The notes under the pieces are model-generated. The model worked only from the letters and a program-made list of their open reading frames with translations, had not been told where the DNA came from and made no database searches. Source: Pseudacidovorax sp. RU35E (GTDB taxonomy: Bacteria; Pseudomonadota; Gammaproteobacteria; Burkholderiales; Burkholderiaceae_C). From it: DNA of 64,000 nucleotides. Positions 44,604 to 53,614 of this stretch are shown one piece after another (the first letter of the stretch is position 1; every line of letters begins with the position of its first letter). Location of the stretch: assembly GCF_900156165.1 (NCBI RefSeq), contig NZ_FTMY01000002.1, forward strand, positions 496,001 through 560,000, read 5' to 3'. Both the position numbers and the translations under genes were made by a program.

Positions 44604-45749
44604 TCAGCCGCGGTAGTAGCGCGCCGGTACGAAGGGCATGGGCACCACCTCCATCGGCACCGGCTTGCCGCGCACCAGCGCGTCGATGCGGGTGCCGACG
44701 GCGGCGTGGGCCGCATCGACGTAGCCCATGGCGATGGGCTTGTCCACGGTGGGCGCGAGCAGGCCGCTGGTCACCTCGCCGATGGCCGCGCCGCCCGGTA
44801 CATGCAGCGCGGTGTGCTCGCGCACCGGCACCCGCTCCAGGGCCATCAGGCCGACGCGGCGGCGTGTGGCCGGCGCGCTGCCGTCCAGCTGGGCCAGCAC
44901 CTTGTCCGCCCCCGGAAAGCCGCCTGCACGCTCGCCGCCGGTGCGGCGCACCTTCTGGATCGCCCAGGTGAGCCCGGCCTCGACCGGCGTGGTGGTGGTG
45001 TCGATGTCGTTGCCGTAAAGGCACAGGCCCGCCTCCAGCCGCAGCGAGTTGCGCGCGCCCAGGCCGATGGGCGCCACCTCGGGCTGGGCCAGCAGCAGGC
45101 GGGCCAGGCGCTCGGCGTCGGCGGCGGCCACGGAGATCTCGAAGCCGTCCTCGCCGGTGTAGCCGCTGCGGGTGGCGAAGGCTGGAATGCCGCCGATGGC
45201 CATGGTGCCGCCGGTCATGAACACGTGGCGCTCGCTGCCGGGCGCCAGGCGCGCCATCACGGCCGCCGCCTGCGGGCCCTGGAGCGCAAGCAGCGCGTGG
45301 TCGGGAAGGGGCTGCACCGTGCAGCGCTGGCCGATGCGGGCCTGGATGTGGGCGATGTCGGCCGCCTTGCAGGCGCCGTTGACGATCACGAAGAAGGAGT
45401 CGCCGCCTTCGTTGAAGAACATCAGGTCGTCGAGGATGCCTCCCGCCTCGTCCAGCAGCAGGCCGTAGCGCTGCTTTCCGGGGGCCAGGCCGATCACGTC
45501 CTCCGGCATCAGCGTCTCCAGCGCCGCGGCGGCCCCGGGGCCCGAGACGCGCAGCTGGCCCATGTGGGAGATGTCGAAGAGCCCGGCGGCCGTGCGGGTG
45601 TGGCGGTGCTCTGCGATCAGGCCGGCGGGGTACTGCACGGGCATCGAATAGCCGGCAAAGGGCACCATGCGGGCGCCCAGTTCGACGTGCAGGCGGTGCA
45701 GCGGGGTGTGGAGAAGGGGGGCAGCGGAAGAAGGGGCAGCAGCGGACAT
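44604..45749 (-). CDS. gcvT: Aminomethyltransferase, glycine cleavage T-protein
   Basis: A 381-residue folate-binding enzyme that transfers the methylene group to tetrahydrofolate and releases ammonia from the H-protein. Typical motifs are HVELGARMVPFAGYSMPVQY, LFDISHMGQLRVSGPGA, YGLLLDEAGGILDDLMFF and ATRSGYTGEDGFEISV. The start at 45749 has GTGAG 6 bases upstream; an ATG 6 bases further out is also possible. The first gene of the operon, it is preceded by about 45 bases and then the tandem glycine riboswitch. Length and motifs are normal. Confidence 0.96.
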   Translation of the reverse strand: MSAAAPSSAAPLLHTPLHRLHVELGARMVPFAGYSMPVQYPAGLIAEHRHTRTAAGLFDISHMGQLRVSGPGAAAALETLMPEDVIGLAPGKQRYGLLLDEAGGILDDLMFFNEGGDSFFVIVNGACKAADIAHIQARIGQRCTVQPLPDHALLALQGPQAAAVMARLAPGSERHVFMTGGTMAIGGIPAFATRSGYTGEDGFEISVAAADAERLARLLLAQPEVAPIGLGARNSLRLEAGLCLYGNDIDTTTTPVEAGLTWAIQKVRRTGGERAGGFPGADKVLAQLDGSAPATRRRVGLMALERVPVREHTALHVPGGAAIGEVTSGLLAPTVDKPIAMGYVDAAHAAVGTRIDALVRGKPVPMEVVPMPFVPARYYRG

Positions 45750-45794
45750 GGGCATCTCACGGGGTGTACAGCGCCACGACGGCTGTCGTGGTCC

Positions 45795-46003
45795 ACCCCG
45801 GCTGTCCGCTTTACCTGAGAGATTCACCCCGCGATGGGGGCTTGCTCCTTCGGTGGACGCGCGACCTGGGCCGCGACGCCTCTCTCCAGCAGGGAAACGC
45901 CCCGAACCCGGGACGTGCCGCCAGTCCTTTTGCCTGAGCGTTCGGAACTCTTTGGAGTCCTGCGCCTTCGGCGGCCCCGTCGCGCGGGGCTCTCTCCTGA
46001 CGA
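45795..46003 (-). promoter_or_regulatory. Tandem glycine riboswitch upstream of gcvT
   Basis: Read on the minus strand, two glycine aptamers lie in series. The first, about 46001-45917, shows GGAGAGAGCC, GCCGAAGG and CTCAGGCAAAAGGACTGG. The second, about 45890-45795, shows GGAGAGAGGC, ACCGAAGGAGCAA and CTCTCAGGTAAAGCGGACAG. These are the conserved core segments of the gcvT RNA element. The short linker and cooperative pair are the usual arrangement in proteobacterial gcvT leaders. Binding of glycine should switch on the cleavage operon. Confidence 0.95.
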
Positions 46004-46031
46004 AGGGCGCAGTGTAGTGGAAGAAAGCCGC

Positions 46032-47309
46032 TCAGCGGCCGTACACCAGATCGCGCAGGCCCAGCGAGATGGCCGGCACATAGGTGATGACCATCAGGCA
46101 GGCGAGCACCACGAGGATGAACGGGATCAGCCGCGTGACGATCTTGTCCAGCGAGATGCGCGCCACTGTGCAGGCGGCGAACAGGTTGACGCCGAAGGGC
46201 GGGGTGATCATGCCGAGCGCCAGGTTGACCACCATGATCAGCCCGAAATGCACCGGGTCGATGCCGAAGTGCTGGGCTACGGGCGCGAGGATCGGTGCCA
46301 GCACGATGATGGCCGCGCTGGTCTCGATGAACATGCCGATGACGAACAGGGCGGCATTGACGCCCAGCAGGAACATCGTGGGCGACTGCAGCACGGCTTC
46401 GAGCCAGTGGCCGATGGCCTCGGGCACGCCAGCGCGGGTGATCAGAAAGGCGAACAGCCCGGCGTTGGCGATGATGAACATGATCACCGCCGACGACAGC
46501 ACCGACTTGCGCAGGATGGCGTAGAGGTCCGCAGGGCGGATCTCGCGGTAGATGACGAGGCCCACCACCAGGGCGTAGAACACGGCGACCGCCGATGCCT
46601 CGGTGGGTGTGAACACGCCGCCGTAGATGCCGCCCAGGATGATGACCGGCATCAGCAGTGCCCAGCCGGCCTGCAGCAGCGCGCGGCCGAAGGGCATGCG
46701 TCCGTCGCCATCGTTCTTGCCCCAGCCTTTCCACTTGCAGTACGCCCAGACGAACAGCATCAGCGCGCCGCTGATGAGAAGCCCCGGGCCGAAGCCGGCG
46801 ATGAACAGCTCGCCGATCGAGACCTCGGCGCTCACGCCATACAGGATCAGCGGGATGGACGGCGGGATGATCACGCCCAGCTCGGCGCTCGTCGCCTGCA
46901 GCGCGGCGGCGTAGTTGGTCGGATAGCCGTGCTTGATGAGCGCCGGGATCAGGATGGCGCCGATGGCGAAGGTGGTGGCCACCGACGAGCCGGACACCGC
47001 CGCGAAGATCATGCAGGTCAGCACGCAGGTCATTGGCAGGCCGCCCTGCACGCCGCCCACGATGCTCTTGGCGAACTCGACCAGCCGGCGCGAGATGCCA
47101 CCCGTCTCCATCAGGTTGCCGGCCAGAATGAAGAAGGGAATGGCCGCCAGCGGAAACTTGTTGATCGCGTTGAACATCTCCTTGGCGGAGATCAGCATGT
47201 TGGCCCCGTTGACCTGGATGCCGACGATGGACGCCAGGCCGATGGACACCGCCACCGACACCGACAGCGCAAAACACAGCACCATCGTGCCGACCATGAT
47301 GGGCGTCAT
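46032..47309 (-). CDS. dctM: TRAP transporter large permease, DctM
   Basis: A 425-residue inner-membrane permease with about 12 hydrophobic helices; it is the ion-coupled channel of a DctPQM TRAP transporter. The family signatures are AAIPFFILAGNLMETGGISRRLV, SGSSVATTFAIGAILIPAL, GVIIPPSIPLILYG and, near the C-terminus, GMITPPFGVNLFAAC. The start at 47309 overlaps the DctQ stop by 4 bases, so the two are translationally coupled. The longer upstream frame lies over dctQ and is rejected. The transporter probably moves a dicarboxylate or related acid; the substrate is set by DctP. Confidence 0.95.
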   Translation of the reverse strand: MTPIMVGTMVLCFALSVSVAVSIGLASIVGIQVNGANMLISAKEMFNAINKFPLAAIPFFILAGNLMETGGISRRLVEFAKSIVGGVQGGLPMTCVLTCMIFAAVSGSSVATTFAIGAILIPALIKHGYPTNYAAALQATSAELGVIIPPSIPLILYGVSAEVSIGELFIAGFGPGLLISGALMLFVWAYCKWKGWGKNDGDGRMPFGRALLQAGWALLMPVIILGGIYGGVFTPTEASAVAVFYALVVGLVIYREIRPADLYAILRKSVLSSAVIMFIIANAGLFAFLITRAGVPEAIGHWLEAVLQSPTMFLLGVNAALFVIGMFIETSAAIIVLAPILAPVAQHFGIDPVHFGLIMVVNLALGMITPPFGVNLFAACTVARISLDKIVTRLIPFILVVLACLMVITYVPAISLGLRDLVYGR

Positions 47310-47800
47310 TGCGCGGTCTCCAGTTCTAGCCGCTTGGGATCGAGGTAATTGCCCACGATGCCGAAGATGGAGAAGACCGCCCCCACGGGCAAGGCCAGGT
47401 AGGCCCACACCATCGACAGGCTTTCGAGCCCCGCCATGGACTGCACACGGCCGCGCATCGCGTAGTCGAAGCCCCACCACAGGATGACGCTGATCAGGGC
47501 CAGCGCCGCGAGGCTGACCACCGCATCGAGCAGCCGCCGCATCGAAGGCCCGCTCCAGCGGTAGAGCACGTCCACGCTCACCATCGCCCCCTGGCGGAAG
47601 GCCATCGGAATGCCCAGGAACACCATCCAGATCAGGCTGATGCGGATCAGGATCTCGCTCCATTCCGCCGGCTGCTCCAGCACGAAGCGGGTGACGATCT
47701 GGAACATGCCGAGCGACGCGGCCACCACCAGCATCAGGCAGGCCAGTGCCATGGACAGCGCGGTGGTCCGGCGTTCGAAGGCCAGGAACTTGTCTTTCAT
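47306..47800 (-). CDS. dctQ: TRAP transporter small permease, DctQ
   Basis: A 164-residue protein with four membrane segments (about residues 15-35, 48-68, 92-113, 129-150). The DctQ motif ERSSEILIR-like EWSEILIRISLIWMVFLGIPMAFR (starting near residue 41) is clear. It pairs with DctM in the membrane. A terminator-like hairpin separates it from the dctP gene upstream, so less transcript may reach the permease genes than the receptor gene. Confidence 0.93.
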   Translation of the reverse strand: MKDKFLAFERRTTALSMALACLMLVVAASLGMFQIVTRFVLEQPAEWSEILIRISLIWMVFLGIPMAFRQGAMVSVDVLYRWSGPSMRRLLDAVVSLAALALISVILWWGFDYAMRGRVQSMAGLESLSMVWAYLALPVGAVFSIFGIVGNYLDPKRLELETAQ

Positions 47801-47823
47801 CTCACAGGCGTTTCTTGGGAATG

Positions 47824-47848
47824 AAAAAGCCCGCCGGCGGGGGCGGGC
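47824..47848 (-). terminator. Hairpin with T-run after dctP, inside the TRAP operon
   Basis: On the minus strand, GCCCGCC-N6-GGCGGGC followed by TTTTT, about 30 bases past the dctP stop and 24 before the dctQ start. It is probably a partial terminator that keeps receptor mRNA higher than permease mRNA. Confidence 0.75.
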
Positions 47849-47878
47849 CGAAAGCGCAGGCGTGGTGCCTGGGCGCGG

Positions 47879-48853
47879 TCAGGGCTGGTAGTTGCGGATG
47901 CGGTCGAGGTTGGCCTTGCCGAAGTCCTTTTCGAACTGAGCCTGGGCCGGTGCGAGCGCCGCCACGAACTTCGCCTTGTCGACGTTGTCGATCACCGTCA
48001 TGCCCTTGGCCCGCAGGTCGGCCACGCCCCGGGCGTCGTCCTCGTCCACGCGGGCGCGGTTGGCCTTGGCGGCCTCCTTGGCGGCGTCCAGGAAGGCCTG
48101 CTGGTCGGCCGGTGCAAGCTTGTCGAACACGCCCTTGTTCATCACGAAGATGCAGGGCGAGTAGACATGGCCCGTGAGCGACAGGTGCTTCTGCACCTGG
48201 TCGAACTTGGCCGAGATGATCACGGGCAGCGGATTTTCCTGGCCGTCCACCGTGCCCTGCTGCAGGGCGGTGAAGACCTCGGGGAAGGCCATTGGCGTGG
48301 TGATGATGCCGAAGGTCTTGTACGCGGCGATATGGACCGGGTTCTCCATCGTGCGCATCTTCAGGCCCTTGAGGTCCTCGGGGGCCTTCACGTCGCGCTT
48401 GCTGTTCGTCATGTGGCGGAAGCCGTTCTCGGCCCAGGCCAACGCCTTGAAGCCCTTGGCGTCGAACTTCTTCAGCAGGTCCTGCCCGATGGGGCCGTCG
48501 AGCACGGCGCGCGCATGGGCCTTGTCGCGGAACAGGAAGGGCACGTCCAGGATCTTGGTCTCGGGCACGAAGTTGGGCACCGGACCGGTGGACGAGAAGG
48601 CCAGCTCCTGCGTGCCCAGTTGCACCGCCTCGATGGATTCGCGTTCGCCGCCCAAGGCACCGTTGTAGAAGGTCTGGACCTTGTAGCGCCCATTGGTGCG
48701 CTTCTCGACCTCCTTGGCGAAGGTGTCGATGGCCACGCCCTGGTGCGAGTTCTGCGCGACCGAGATGCTGATCTTCATGGTGGTCTGCGCCAGCGCGGCG
48801 CAAGCCATGCCAAGGCCCAGGACGAGGCCGGCGGCCAGACGGGTGAGTTTCAT
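47879..48853 (-). CDS. dctP: TRAP transporter solute-binding protein, DctP
   Basis: A 324-residue periplasmic receptor. A Sec signal peptide (MKLTRLAAGLVLGLGMACAALA, cleavage near residue 22) is followed by the TRAP DctP fold: SVAQNSHQGVAIDTFAKEVEKRTNGRY, GALGGERESIEAVQLGTQEL, and a typical carboxylate-binding Arg region in KMRTMENPVHIAAYKTFG (near residue 165). FTALQQGTVDGQENPLPVI is the canonical signature. It belongs to the DctP/C4-dicarboxylate receptor class. A CAGGAGA site precedes the ATG. It is first in dctP-dctQ-dctM. The ligand is an organic acid of unknown identity. Confidence 0.95.
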   Translation of the reverse strand: MKLTRLAAGLVLGLGMACAALAQTTMKISISVAQNSHQGVAIDTFAKEVEKRTNGRYKVQTFYNGALGGERESIEAVQLGTQELAFSSTGPVPNFVPETKILDVPFLFRDKAHARAVLDGPIGQDLLKKFDAKGFKALAWAENGFRHMTNSKRDVKAPEDLKGLKMRTMENPVHIAAYKTFGIITTPMAFPEVFTALQQGTVDGQENPLPVIISAKFDQVQKHLSLTGHVYSPCIFVMNKGVFDKLAPADQQAFLDAAKEAAKANRARVDEDDARGVADLRAKGMTVIDNVDKAKFVAALAPAQAQFEKDFGKANLDRIRNYQP

Positions 48854-49003
48854 GGGGGAGTCTCCTGATTCGCTGCGGCAAGGTGGCTGGATTGCCCAGC
48901 ACCTGTAGAGGTGCGGACTATGCCTGCGCCCCCTGTTCACCGCGTCGGGACTTTCACGGACGCAGCCCAGGTCGGCATGCAGCAACAGCTGCGGAACGGG
49001 CAG

Positions 49004-49028
49004 CAAAAAGGCGCCCGAAGGCGCCTTC
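49004..49028 (-). terminator. Rho-independent terminator after the ETF-QO gene
   Basis: On the minus strand, AAGGCGCC-TTCG-GGCGCC followed by TTTTT, about 32 bases past the stop codon at 49060. Confidence 0.85.
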
Positions 49029-49059
49029 TCGTGCCGTGGCCTGCAGCCTGCCGCCGACG

Positions 49060-50763
49060 TCACATCCCCGTGTAGTTCGGCCCGCCGCCGCCCTCGGGCG
49101 TGACCCACACGATGTTCTGCGTCGGGTCCTTGATGTCGCAGGTCTTGCAGTGCACGCAGTTCTGCGCGTTGATCTGCAGCCGCTCCTTGCCGCCGCCCGC
49201 CGCCTCGTCGGGCACGAACTCGTACACGCCTGCCGGGCAGTAGCGGCTTTCGGGGCCGGCGTACTCGGGCAGGTTGATGCGCGTGGGCACCGTCGGGTCC
49301 TTCAGCGTCAGGTGCGCCGGCTGGTTCTCTTCGTGGTTGGTGTTGCTGATGAACACCGAGCTCAGGCGGTCGAAGGTGAGCTTGCCGTCGGGCTTGGGGT
49401 AGACGATCTTCTTGCACTCGGCCGCCGGCTTCAGGCGCGCATGGTCGGCCTCGGTGCGGTGGATGGTCCAGGGGATGTGGCCGCGCAGCACGAACTGCTC
49501 GATGCCCGTCATCACCGTGCCCACCGTCAGGCCCTTCTTGAACCACTGCTTGAAGTTGCGCGCCTTGTACAGCTCGGTGTGCAGCCAGCTCTTCTCGAAG
49601 GCCTCGGGGTAGGCGGCCAGTTCGTCGAACTGGCGGCCGGCCTGCACCGCCTCGAAGGCGGCGTCGGCGGCCAGCATGCCGGTCTTGATGGCGGCATGGC
49701 TGCCCTTGATGCGGCTGGCATTCAGGTAGCCGGCCTCGCAGCCGATCAGGGCGCCGCCCGGGAACACCGTCTTCGGCAGCGACAGCAGGCCGCCGGCCGT
49801 GATGGCGCGCGCGCCGTACGAGATGCGCTTGGCGGGCTTGAGGCCCTGATCCTGGCCTTCAAGGTACCAGCGGATGTTCGGATGCGTCTTGAAGCGCTGG
49901 AACTCCTCGAAGGGGCTCATGTGCGGGTTCTGGTAGTCCAGGCCCACCACGTAGCCGATGATCAGCTGGTTGTTCTCGGCGTGGTAGACGAATGAGCCGC
50001 CGTAGGTGTCATTGGGCAGCGGCCAGCCGGCGGTGTGGATCGCCAGGCCGGGCTCGTGGCGGGCGGGGTCGATCTCCCACAGTTCCTTGATGCCGATGCC
50101 GTAGCTCTGCGGGTCGCGGCCGTCGTCGAGCTTGAAGCGGTTGATCAGCTGCCGGCCCAGGTGGCCGCGCGCGCCTTCGGCGAACAGCGTGTACTTGGCA
50201 TGCAGCTCCATGCCGAGCTGGAAGTTCTCGGTCGGCTCGCCATCCTTGCCGATGCCGAGGTTGCCGGTGGCCACGCCCTTGACCGAGCCGTCGTCGTTGT
50301 AGAGCACCTCGGCGGCCGGGAAGCCGGGGAAGATCTCCACGCCCAGCTCTTCGGCCTGCGCGGCGAGCCAGCGCACCACGTTGCCGAGGCTGACGATGTA
50401 GTTGCCCTCGTTGTGGAAGTTGGGCGGCAGCATGAAGTTGGGCACGCGGGTGGCGCCCGTCTCACTCATGAGCAGGAAGGTGTCGGCCGTGACCGGCTGG
50501 TTCAGCGGCGCGCCCTTGGCCTGCCAGTCGGGGATCAGCTCGGTGAGGGCGCGCGGGTCCATGATGGCGCCCGACAGGATGTGCGCGCCGGGCTCCGAGC
50601 CCTTCTCCAGCACGACGACCGAGATCTCCTTGTCGTTGAGCGCGGCGAGCTGCTTGAGGCGGATGGCGGCCGAGAGGCCGGCGGGGCCGCCGCCGACGAC
50701 CACGACGTCGTACTCCATGGCTTCGCGCGGGCCGAACTGGGCGAGGATCTCTTCTTGTGTCAT
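49060..50763 (-). CDS. Electron transfer flavoprotein-ubiquinone oxidoreductase
   Basis: A 567-residue membrane-associated FAD and 4Fe-4S enzyme that passes electrons from electron-transfer flavoprotein to the quinone pool. The N-terminal FAD-binding motif is YDVVVVGGGPAGLSAAIRLKQL (about residues 17-38). The ETF-QO signatures GAHILSGAIMDPRAL and FAEGARGHLGRQLI follow, and the four iron-sulfur cysteines lie in RYCPAGVYEF and QNCVHCKTCDIKDP near the C-terminus. The ATG at 50763 fits the family start. It serves acyl-CoA dehydrogenases such as the one in this window. It is a single gene, divergent from a thioesterase. Confidence 0.97.
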   Translation of the reverse strand: MTQEEILAQFGPREAMEYDVVVVGGGPAGLSAAIRLKQLAALNDKEISVVVLEKGSEPGAHILSGAIMDPRALTELIPDWQAKGAPLNQPVTADTFLLMSETGATRVPNFMLPPNFHNEGNYIVSLGNVVRWLAAQAEELGVEIFPGFPAAEVLYNDDGSVKGVATGNLGIGKDGEPTENFQLGMELHAKYTLFAEGARGHLGRQLINRFKLDDGRDPQSYGIGIKELWEIDPARHEPGLAIHTAGWPLPNDTYGGSFVYHAENNQLIIGYVVGLDYQNPHMSPFEEFQRFKTHPNIRWYLEGQDQGLKPAKRISYGARAITAGGLLSLPKTVFPGGALIGCEAGYLNASRIKGSHAAIKTGMLAADAAFEAVQAGRQFDELAAYPEAFEKSWLHTELYKARNFKQWFKKGLTVGTVMTGIEQFVLRGHIPWTIHRTEADHARLKPAAECKKIVYPKPDGKLTFDRLSSVFISNTNHEENQPAHLTLKDPTVPTRINLPEYAGPESRYCPAGVYEFVPDEAAGGGKERLQINAQNCVHCKTCDIKDPTQNIVWVTPEGGGGPNYTGM

Positions 50764-50924
50764 CGGGTGGGTCGGAGATGGGGGTTCGAAGGGGCGGGCC
50801 CCGGGTGGGTGACGCCTGTGAAGCACTGCGCATTCTAGAGGTCAGCCTCTGGTCACATGGGTGACTCCGTCCCCGGGCGACACCGCTCTCGCAGGCCTCG
50901 CTTCAGCACCTACGATGCATCGCC

Positions 50925-51347
50925 ATGCGCATCGAGATTCCCGATCACAAGACGCTGGTGTACGAGATGACCCTCCCCATCCGCTGGGGCGACATGGACG
51001 CCATGGGCCATCTCAACAACGGCACCTACTTCCGCTACATGGAGACGGCCCGCATCGACTGGATGCGGTCCATCGGTTTCCAGCCCGACCCGAAGGGCGA
51101 GGGCATGGTGATCGTCAATGCCTTCTGCAACTTCTACCGCCAGATCGAGTACCCCGGCGACGTGCTGCTGCGCATGTATGTCAGCGACCCGGCGCGCACC
51201 ACCTTTGAAAGCTGGGCCACCATGGCCCGTGCCGAGGCACCGGAGGTGGTCTGCGCTGCCGGTGGCGCCACCACCATCTGGGTGGACTTTCCGGCGCAGA
51301 AGGCCAAGCCGCTGCCCGAGTGGCTGCGCGCCCTGGTCGCTGACTAG
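50925..51347 (+). CDS. 4-hydroxybenzoyl-CoA thioesterase-like (hotdog) acyl-CoA thioesterase
   Basis: A 140-residue single-hotdog enzyme of the YbgC/4HBT group. The active-site motif is PIRWGDMDAMGHLNNGTYFRYMETARIDWM (from about residue 15), with the catalytic Asp in WGDMD. It presumably hydrolyses acyl- or aryl-CoA esters. It lies between ETF-QO and a two-component system, about 160 bases downstream of the divergent ETF-QO start, and converges on the sensor kinase. The substrate is unknown. Confidence 0.9.
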   Translation: MRIEIPDHKTLVYEMTLPIRWGDMDAMGHLNNGTYFRYMETARIDWMRSIGFQPDPKGEGMVIVNAFCNFYRQIEYPGDVLLRMYVSDPARTTFESWATMARAEAPEVVCAAGGATTIWVDFPAQKAKPLPEWLRALVAD

Positions 51348-51359
51348 TCGGTCGCCCGG

Positions 51360-52814
51360 TCAGCCGGGCATCGACAGCCGTGCCTCGAAGCCGTGGGTGC
51401 GCCCGGGTGGCGGCGACAGCAGCTGCAGGTCGGCGCCCTGATGCTGGGCGATGGTGGTCACGATGGAAAGCCCCAGGCCGTAGCCCGTGCGGTCGTCGGT
51501 CTGCCGCACGTGGCGTTCGCGCAGGGCCTTCAGCTGCTCGGGCGCCACGCCCGGCCCGTTGTCGCGGACCAGCACCGTGCCAGGCGCGGTCACTTCCAGC
51601 TCGACCGTGCCGTCCGGGGCGTAGCGCAGCGCGTTCTCGATCAGGTTGCGCAGGGCGATGGCCAGGGCGTCGACGTCCCCATGGACGGGGGAGATCGCTT
51701 CCTCGGGCACATGCAGGGTGAGCCGTTCGGCGGCGCGCGTGTCCTGCCAGAACTCTTCGGCGACCGCGCCGGCCAGCTTGACCAGGTCGACCGGCCGGCG
51801 CGCCAATGCCGCCCCGGACTCGGCGCGCGACAGTTGCAGCAGCTTCTCGGCGCGGTGGCTCAGTTGCCGCAGCGAGTCCAGCGCCGCCTGCACGTGGTGG
51901 CGCGCCAGGCCGTGGTCCAGTGCAGTCTGCAACCGGAGGCGCGCGGCGGCCAGCGGCGTGCGCAGCTCGTGTGCCGCGTTGGCGGCCAGCGCGCGCTCCA
52001 CGTTGAGGGCCTGTGCGAGCCGCTCCAGCAGGTGGTTGACGTCGTCACCGACCGAGCGCAGCTCGTGCGGCAGTCCGGTGAGCGAGATGGGCCGCAGGTC
52101 GGTACTGCTGCGCTGGGCGATCTCCTGCGCCAGGGCCTTCAGCGGCCGCAGCTCCCGCCTGGCGATGCGCCACAGCACCAGTCCGAGCAGGGGCAGCGTG
52201 GTGATCAGCGGCACCATCAGGCCGAAGAGCGTGCGGTCCACGGCCTCGCGTCGTTCGGAGATGGGATCAGCCACCTGAAGGTACAGGTCACGCGTGGGAT
52301 GCCGCACGGTGTAGATGCGCCAGTCGGGCGTGTCGGCAAAGCCGGGCGCCAGCGGGACGTCGAAGTAGTCGGGCCGCGCATTGGACGAGTGCAGCAGCAG
52401 GTGGGTGCCGCTGTCGACCATCTGGTAGACCACCTCGTCCTGGATGAAGAGGGGCGCCGGCGCCACCAGCGGTTGCTGCGGCGTCTTGCCTCCCGACAGT
52501 CCGTCGTATTGCTCCACGGCAATGTCGAACATGCGGTGCGACACCTCGACGAGCTCGTTGTCGAAGTTGAAGCTGATTTCGCGGTCCACATACCAGACCA
52601 CGGCCAGCACGCACAGCAGCCAGATCGCGCCCACCGACAGGATGAGGGTGCGGGTCAGGCGTGCTGCGAGGGAGGCGCGTTGCAGATTGCCCTGCAGTCC
52701 GTCCGCAGCGTCGGCGAAGCGCGCAGTCTTCGCGGAAAGGCGGGCGGCCGGCGGAAGGCCGTCGCCATCGCCGGCAACACCCGGCATCTTCGATCCGGCG
52801 GGCCGGGCGCTCAT
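51360..52814 (-). CDS. Sensor histidine kinase, PmrB/QseC-like
   Basis: A 484-residue membrane histidine kinase. An unusual N-terminal cytoplasmic stretch of about 50 residues precedes TM1 (TRTLILSVGAIWLLCVLAVVW, about 54-74). A periplasmic sensor of about 120 residues follows, then TM2 (VPLITTLPLLGLVLW), HAMP, the H-box NAAHELRTPLAAARLRL (His near 280), N-box IALRNLIENALRYA and GYGLGLSIVTTIAQHQGA. The organisation matches QseC/PmrB sensors. Its start overlaps the response regulator's stop by 4 bases. Neighbouring PAP2 and EptA genes suggest it senses envelope-damaging agents such as cationic peptides, metals or low pH. The long N-terminus may be overannotated; an internal start is possible. 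Confidence 0.9.
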   Translation of the reverse strand: MSARPAGSKMPGVAGDGDGLPPAARLSAKTARFADAADGLQGNLQRASLAARLTRTLILSVGAIWLLCVLAVVWYVDREISFNFDNELVEVSHRMFDIAVEQYDGLSGGKTPQQPLVAPAPLFIQDEVVYQMVDSGTHLLLHSSNARPDYFDVPLAPGFADTPDWRIYTVRHPTRDLYLQVADPISERREAVDRTLFGLMVPLITTLPLLGLVLWRIARRELRPLKALAQEIAQRSSTDLRPISLTGLPHELRSVGDDVNHLLERLAQALNVERALAANAAHELRTPLAAARLRLQTALDHGLARHHVQAALDSLRQLSHRAEKLLQLSRAESGAALARRPVDLVKLAGAVAEEFWQDTRAAERLTLHVPEEAISPVHGDVDALAIALRNLIENALRYAPDGTVELEVTAPGTVLVRDNGPGVAPEQLKALRERHVRQTDDRTGYGLGLSIVTTIAQHQGADLQLLSPPPGRTHGFEARLSMPG

Positions 52815-53506
52815 GTATCTGGCTCCGCCACGGCCTCGGGCGGGTCGTCTCCGGGAACCAGCCGGTAGCCCAGCCCGCGCAATGTCTGGATGTGCGAGCG
52901 GCCGAGCTTGCGCCGCAGCCGGCTGACGAACACCTCCAGCGTGTTGCTGTCGGTGTCGTCATCGAAGCCGTAGAGTGCATCCAGCAGCGTCTCGCGGCTG
53001 TGGATCCGGTCCGGGCGGCTGGCCATCACCCGCAGCAAGGCCCACTCCTTCTGCGTGAGGGTGACCGGCACGCCGCGCACGCGGGCCTGGTCGTTGCCCA
53101 GGTCGATTTCCAGGGAGCCCAGGCGGACGGTGGCGGATTCCACGCTGCTGCGACGGCGTTCCACGGCGCGCAGCCGGGCCAGCAGCTCCGCCGGGTCGTA
53201 GGGTTTGATCAGGTAGTCGTCGGCCCCGGCATCCAGGCCCCGGATGCGGTCGCTGACTTGGTCGCGCGCGGTGAGCACCAGCACGATCGGCCGCTCCGGC
53301 AACATGCGCAGGCCGGGCATCAGCATCAGTCCGTCGCCATCGCCCAGGTGCAGGTCGAGCAGCACGGCCGCGTAGCGGGCGCTCGCCAGTGCCGCACGCG
53401 CACCGGCCAGGCTGGGCACCGCATCGACGATGAAGGCCTTGGCCCGCAGATAGCTGCAGACCGCGTCCGCCAGGTTGAGATCGTCTTCGACGAGAAGGAT
53501 GCGCAT
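52811..53506 (-). CDS. OmpR-family response regulator, PmrA/QseB-like
   Basis: A 231-residue response regulator. The receiver domain starts MRILLVEDDLNLADAVCSYL. The phospho-acceptor Asp is in AVLLDLHLGDGDGL (near residue 51) and the Lys in YLIKPYDPAEL. The C-terminal winged helix shows VTLTQKEWALLRVMASRPDRI and TLEVFVSRLRRKLG. It is first of the pair with the sensor kinase gene (4-base overlap) and is divergent from the PAP2 gene. The direct repeats at 53571-53587 and 54321-54337 are its likely binding sites. Confidence 0.93.
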   Translation of the reverse strand: MRILLVEDDLNLADAVCSYLRAKAFIVDAVPSLAGARAALASARYAAVLLDLHLGDGDGLMLMPGLRMLPERPIVLVLTARDQVSDRIRGLDAGADDYLIKPYDPAELLARLRAVERRRSSVESATVRLGSLEIDLGNDQARVRGVPVTLTQKEWALLRVMASRPDRIHSRETLLDALYGFDDDTDSNTLEVFVSRLRRKLGRSHIQTLRGLGYRLVPGDDPPEAVAEPDT

Positions 53507-53570
53507 GGACGCCGAGTCTAGTGCGGCCGGCCTTTCCGGCCGTCAACGGTCGGGCCATGCCCAGGCCTTG

Positions 53571-53603
53571 TTTCAGCCTGCATTCACCGCGTGCGAATAG
53601 CCT
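53571..53603 (+). promoter_or_regulatory. Direct-repeat box and -10 hexamer in front of the PAP2 gene
   Basis: TTTCAG-N5-ATTCAC (53571-53587) then, 10 bases later, TAGCCT (53598-53603). The hexamer starts are 11 bp apart, as is usual for OmpR/PmrA-type regulators. The same layout precedes eptA. Confidence 0.6.
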
Positions 53604-53614
53604 TCGCCCGCTTC

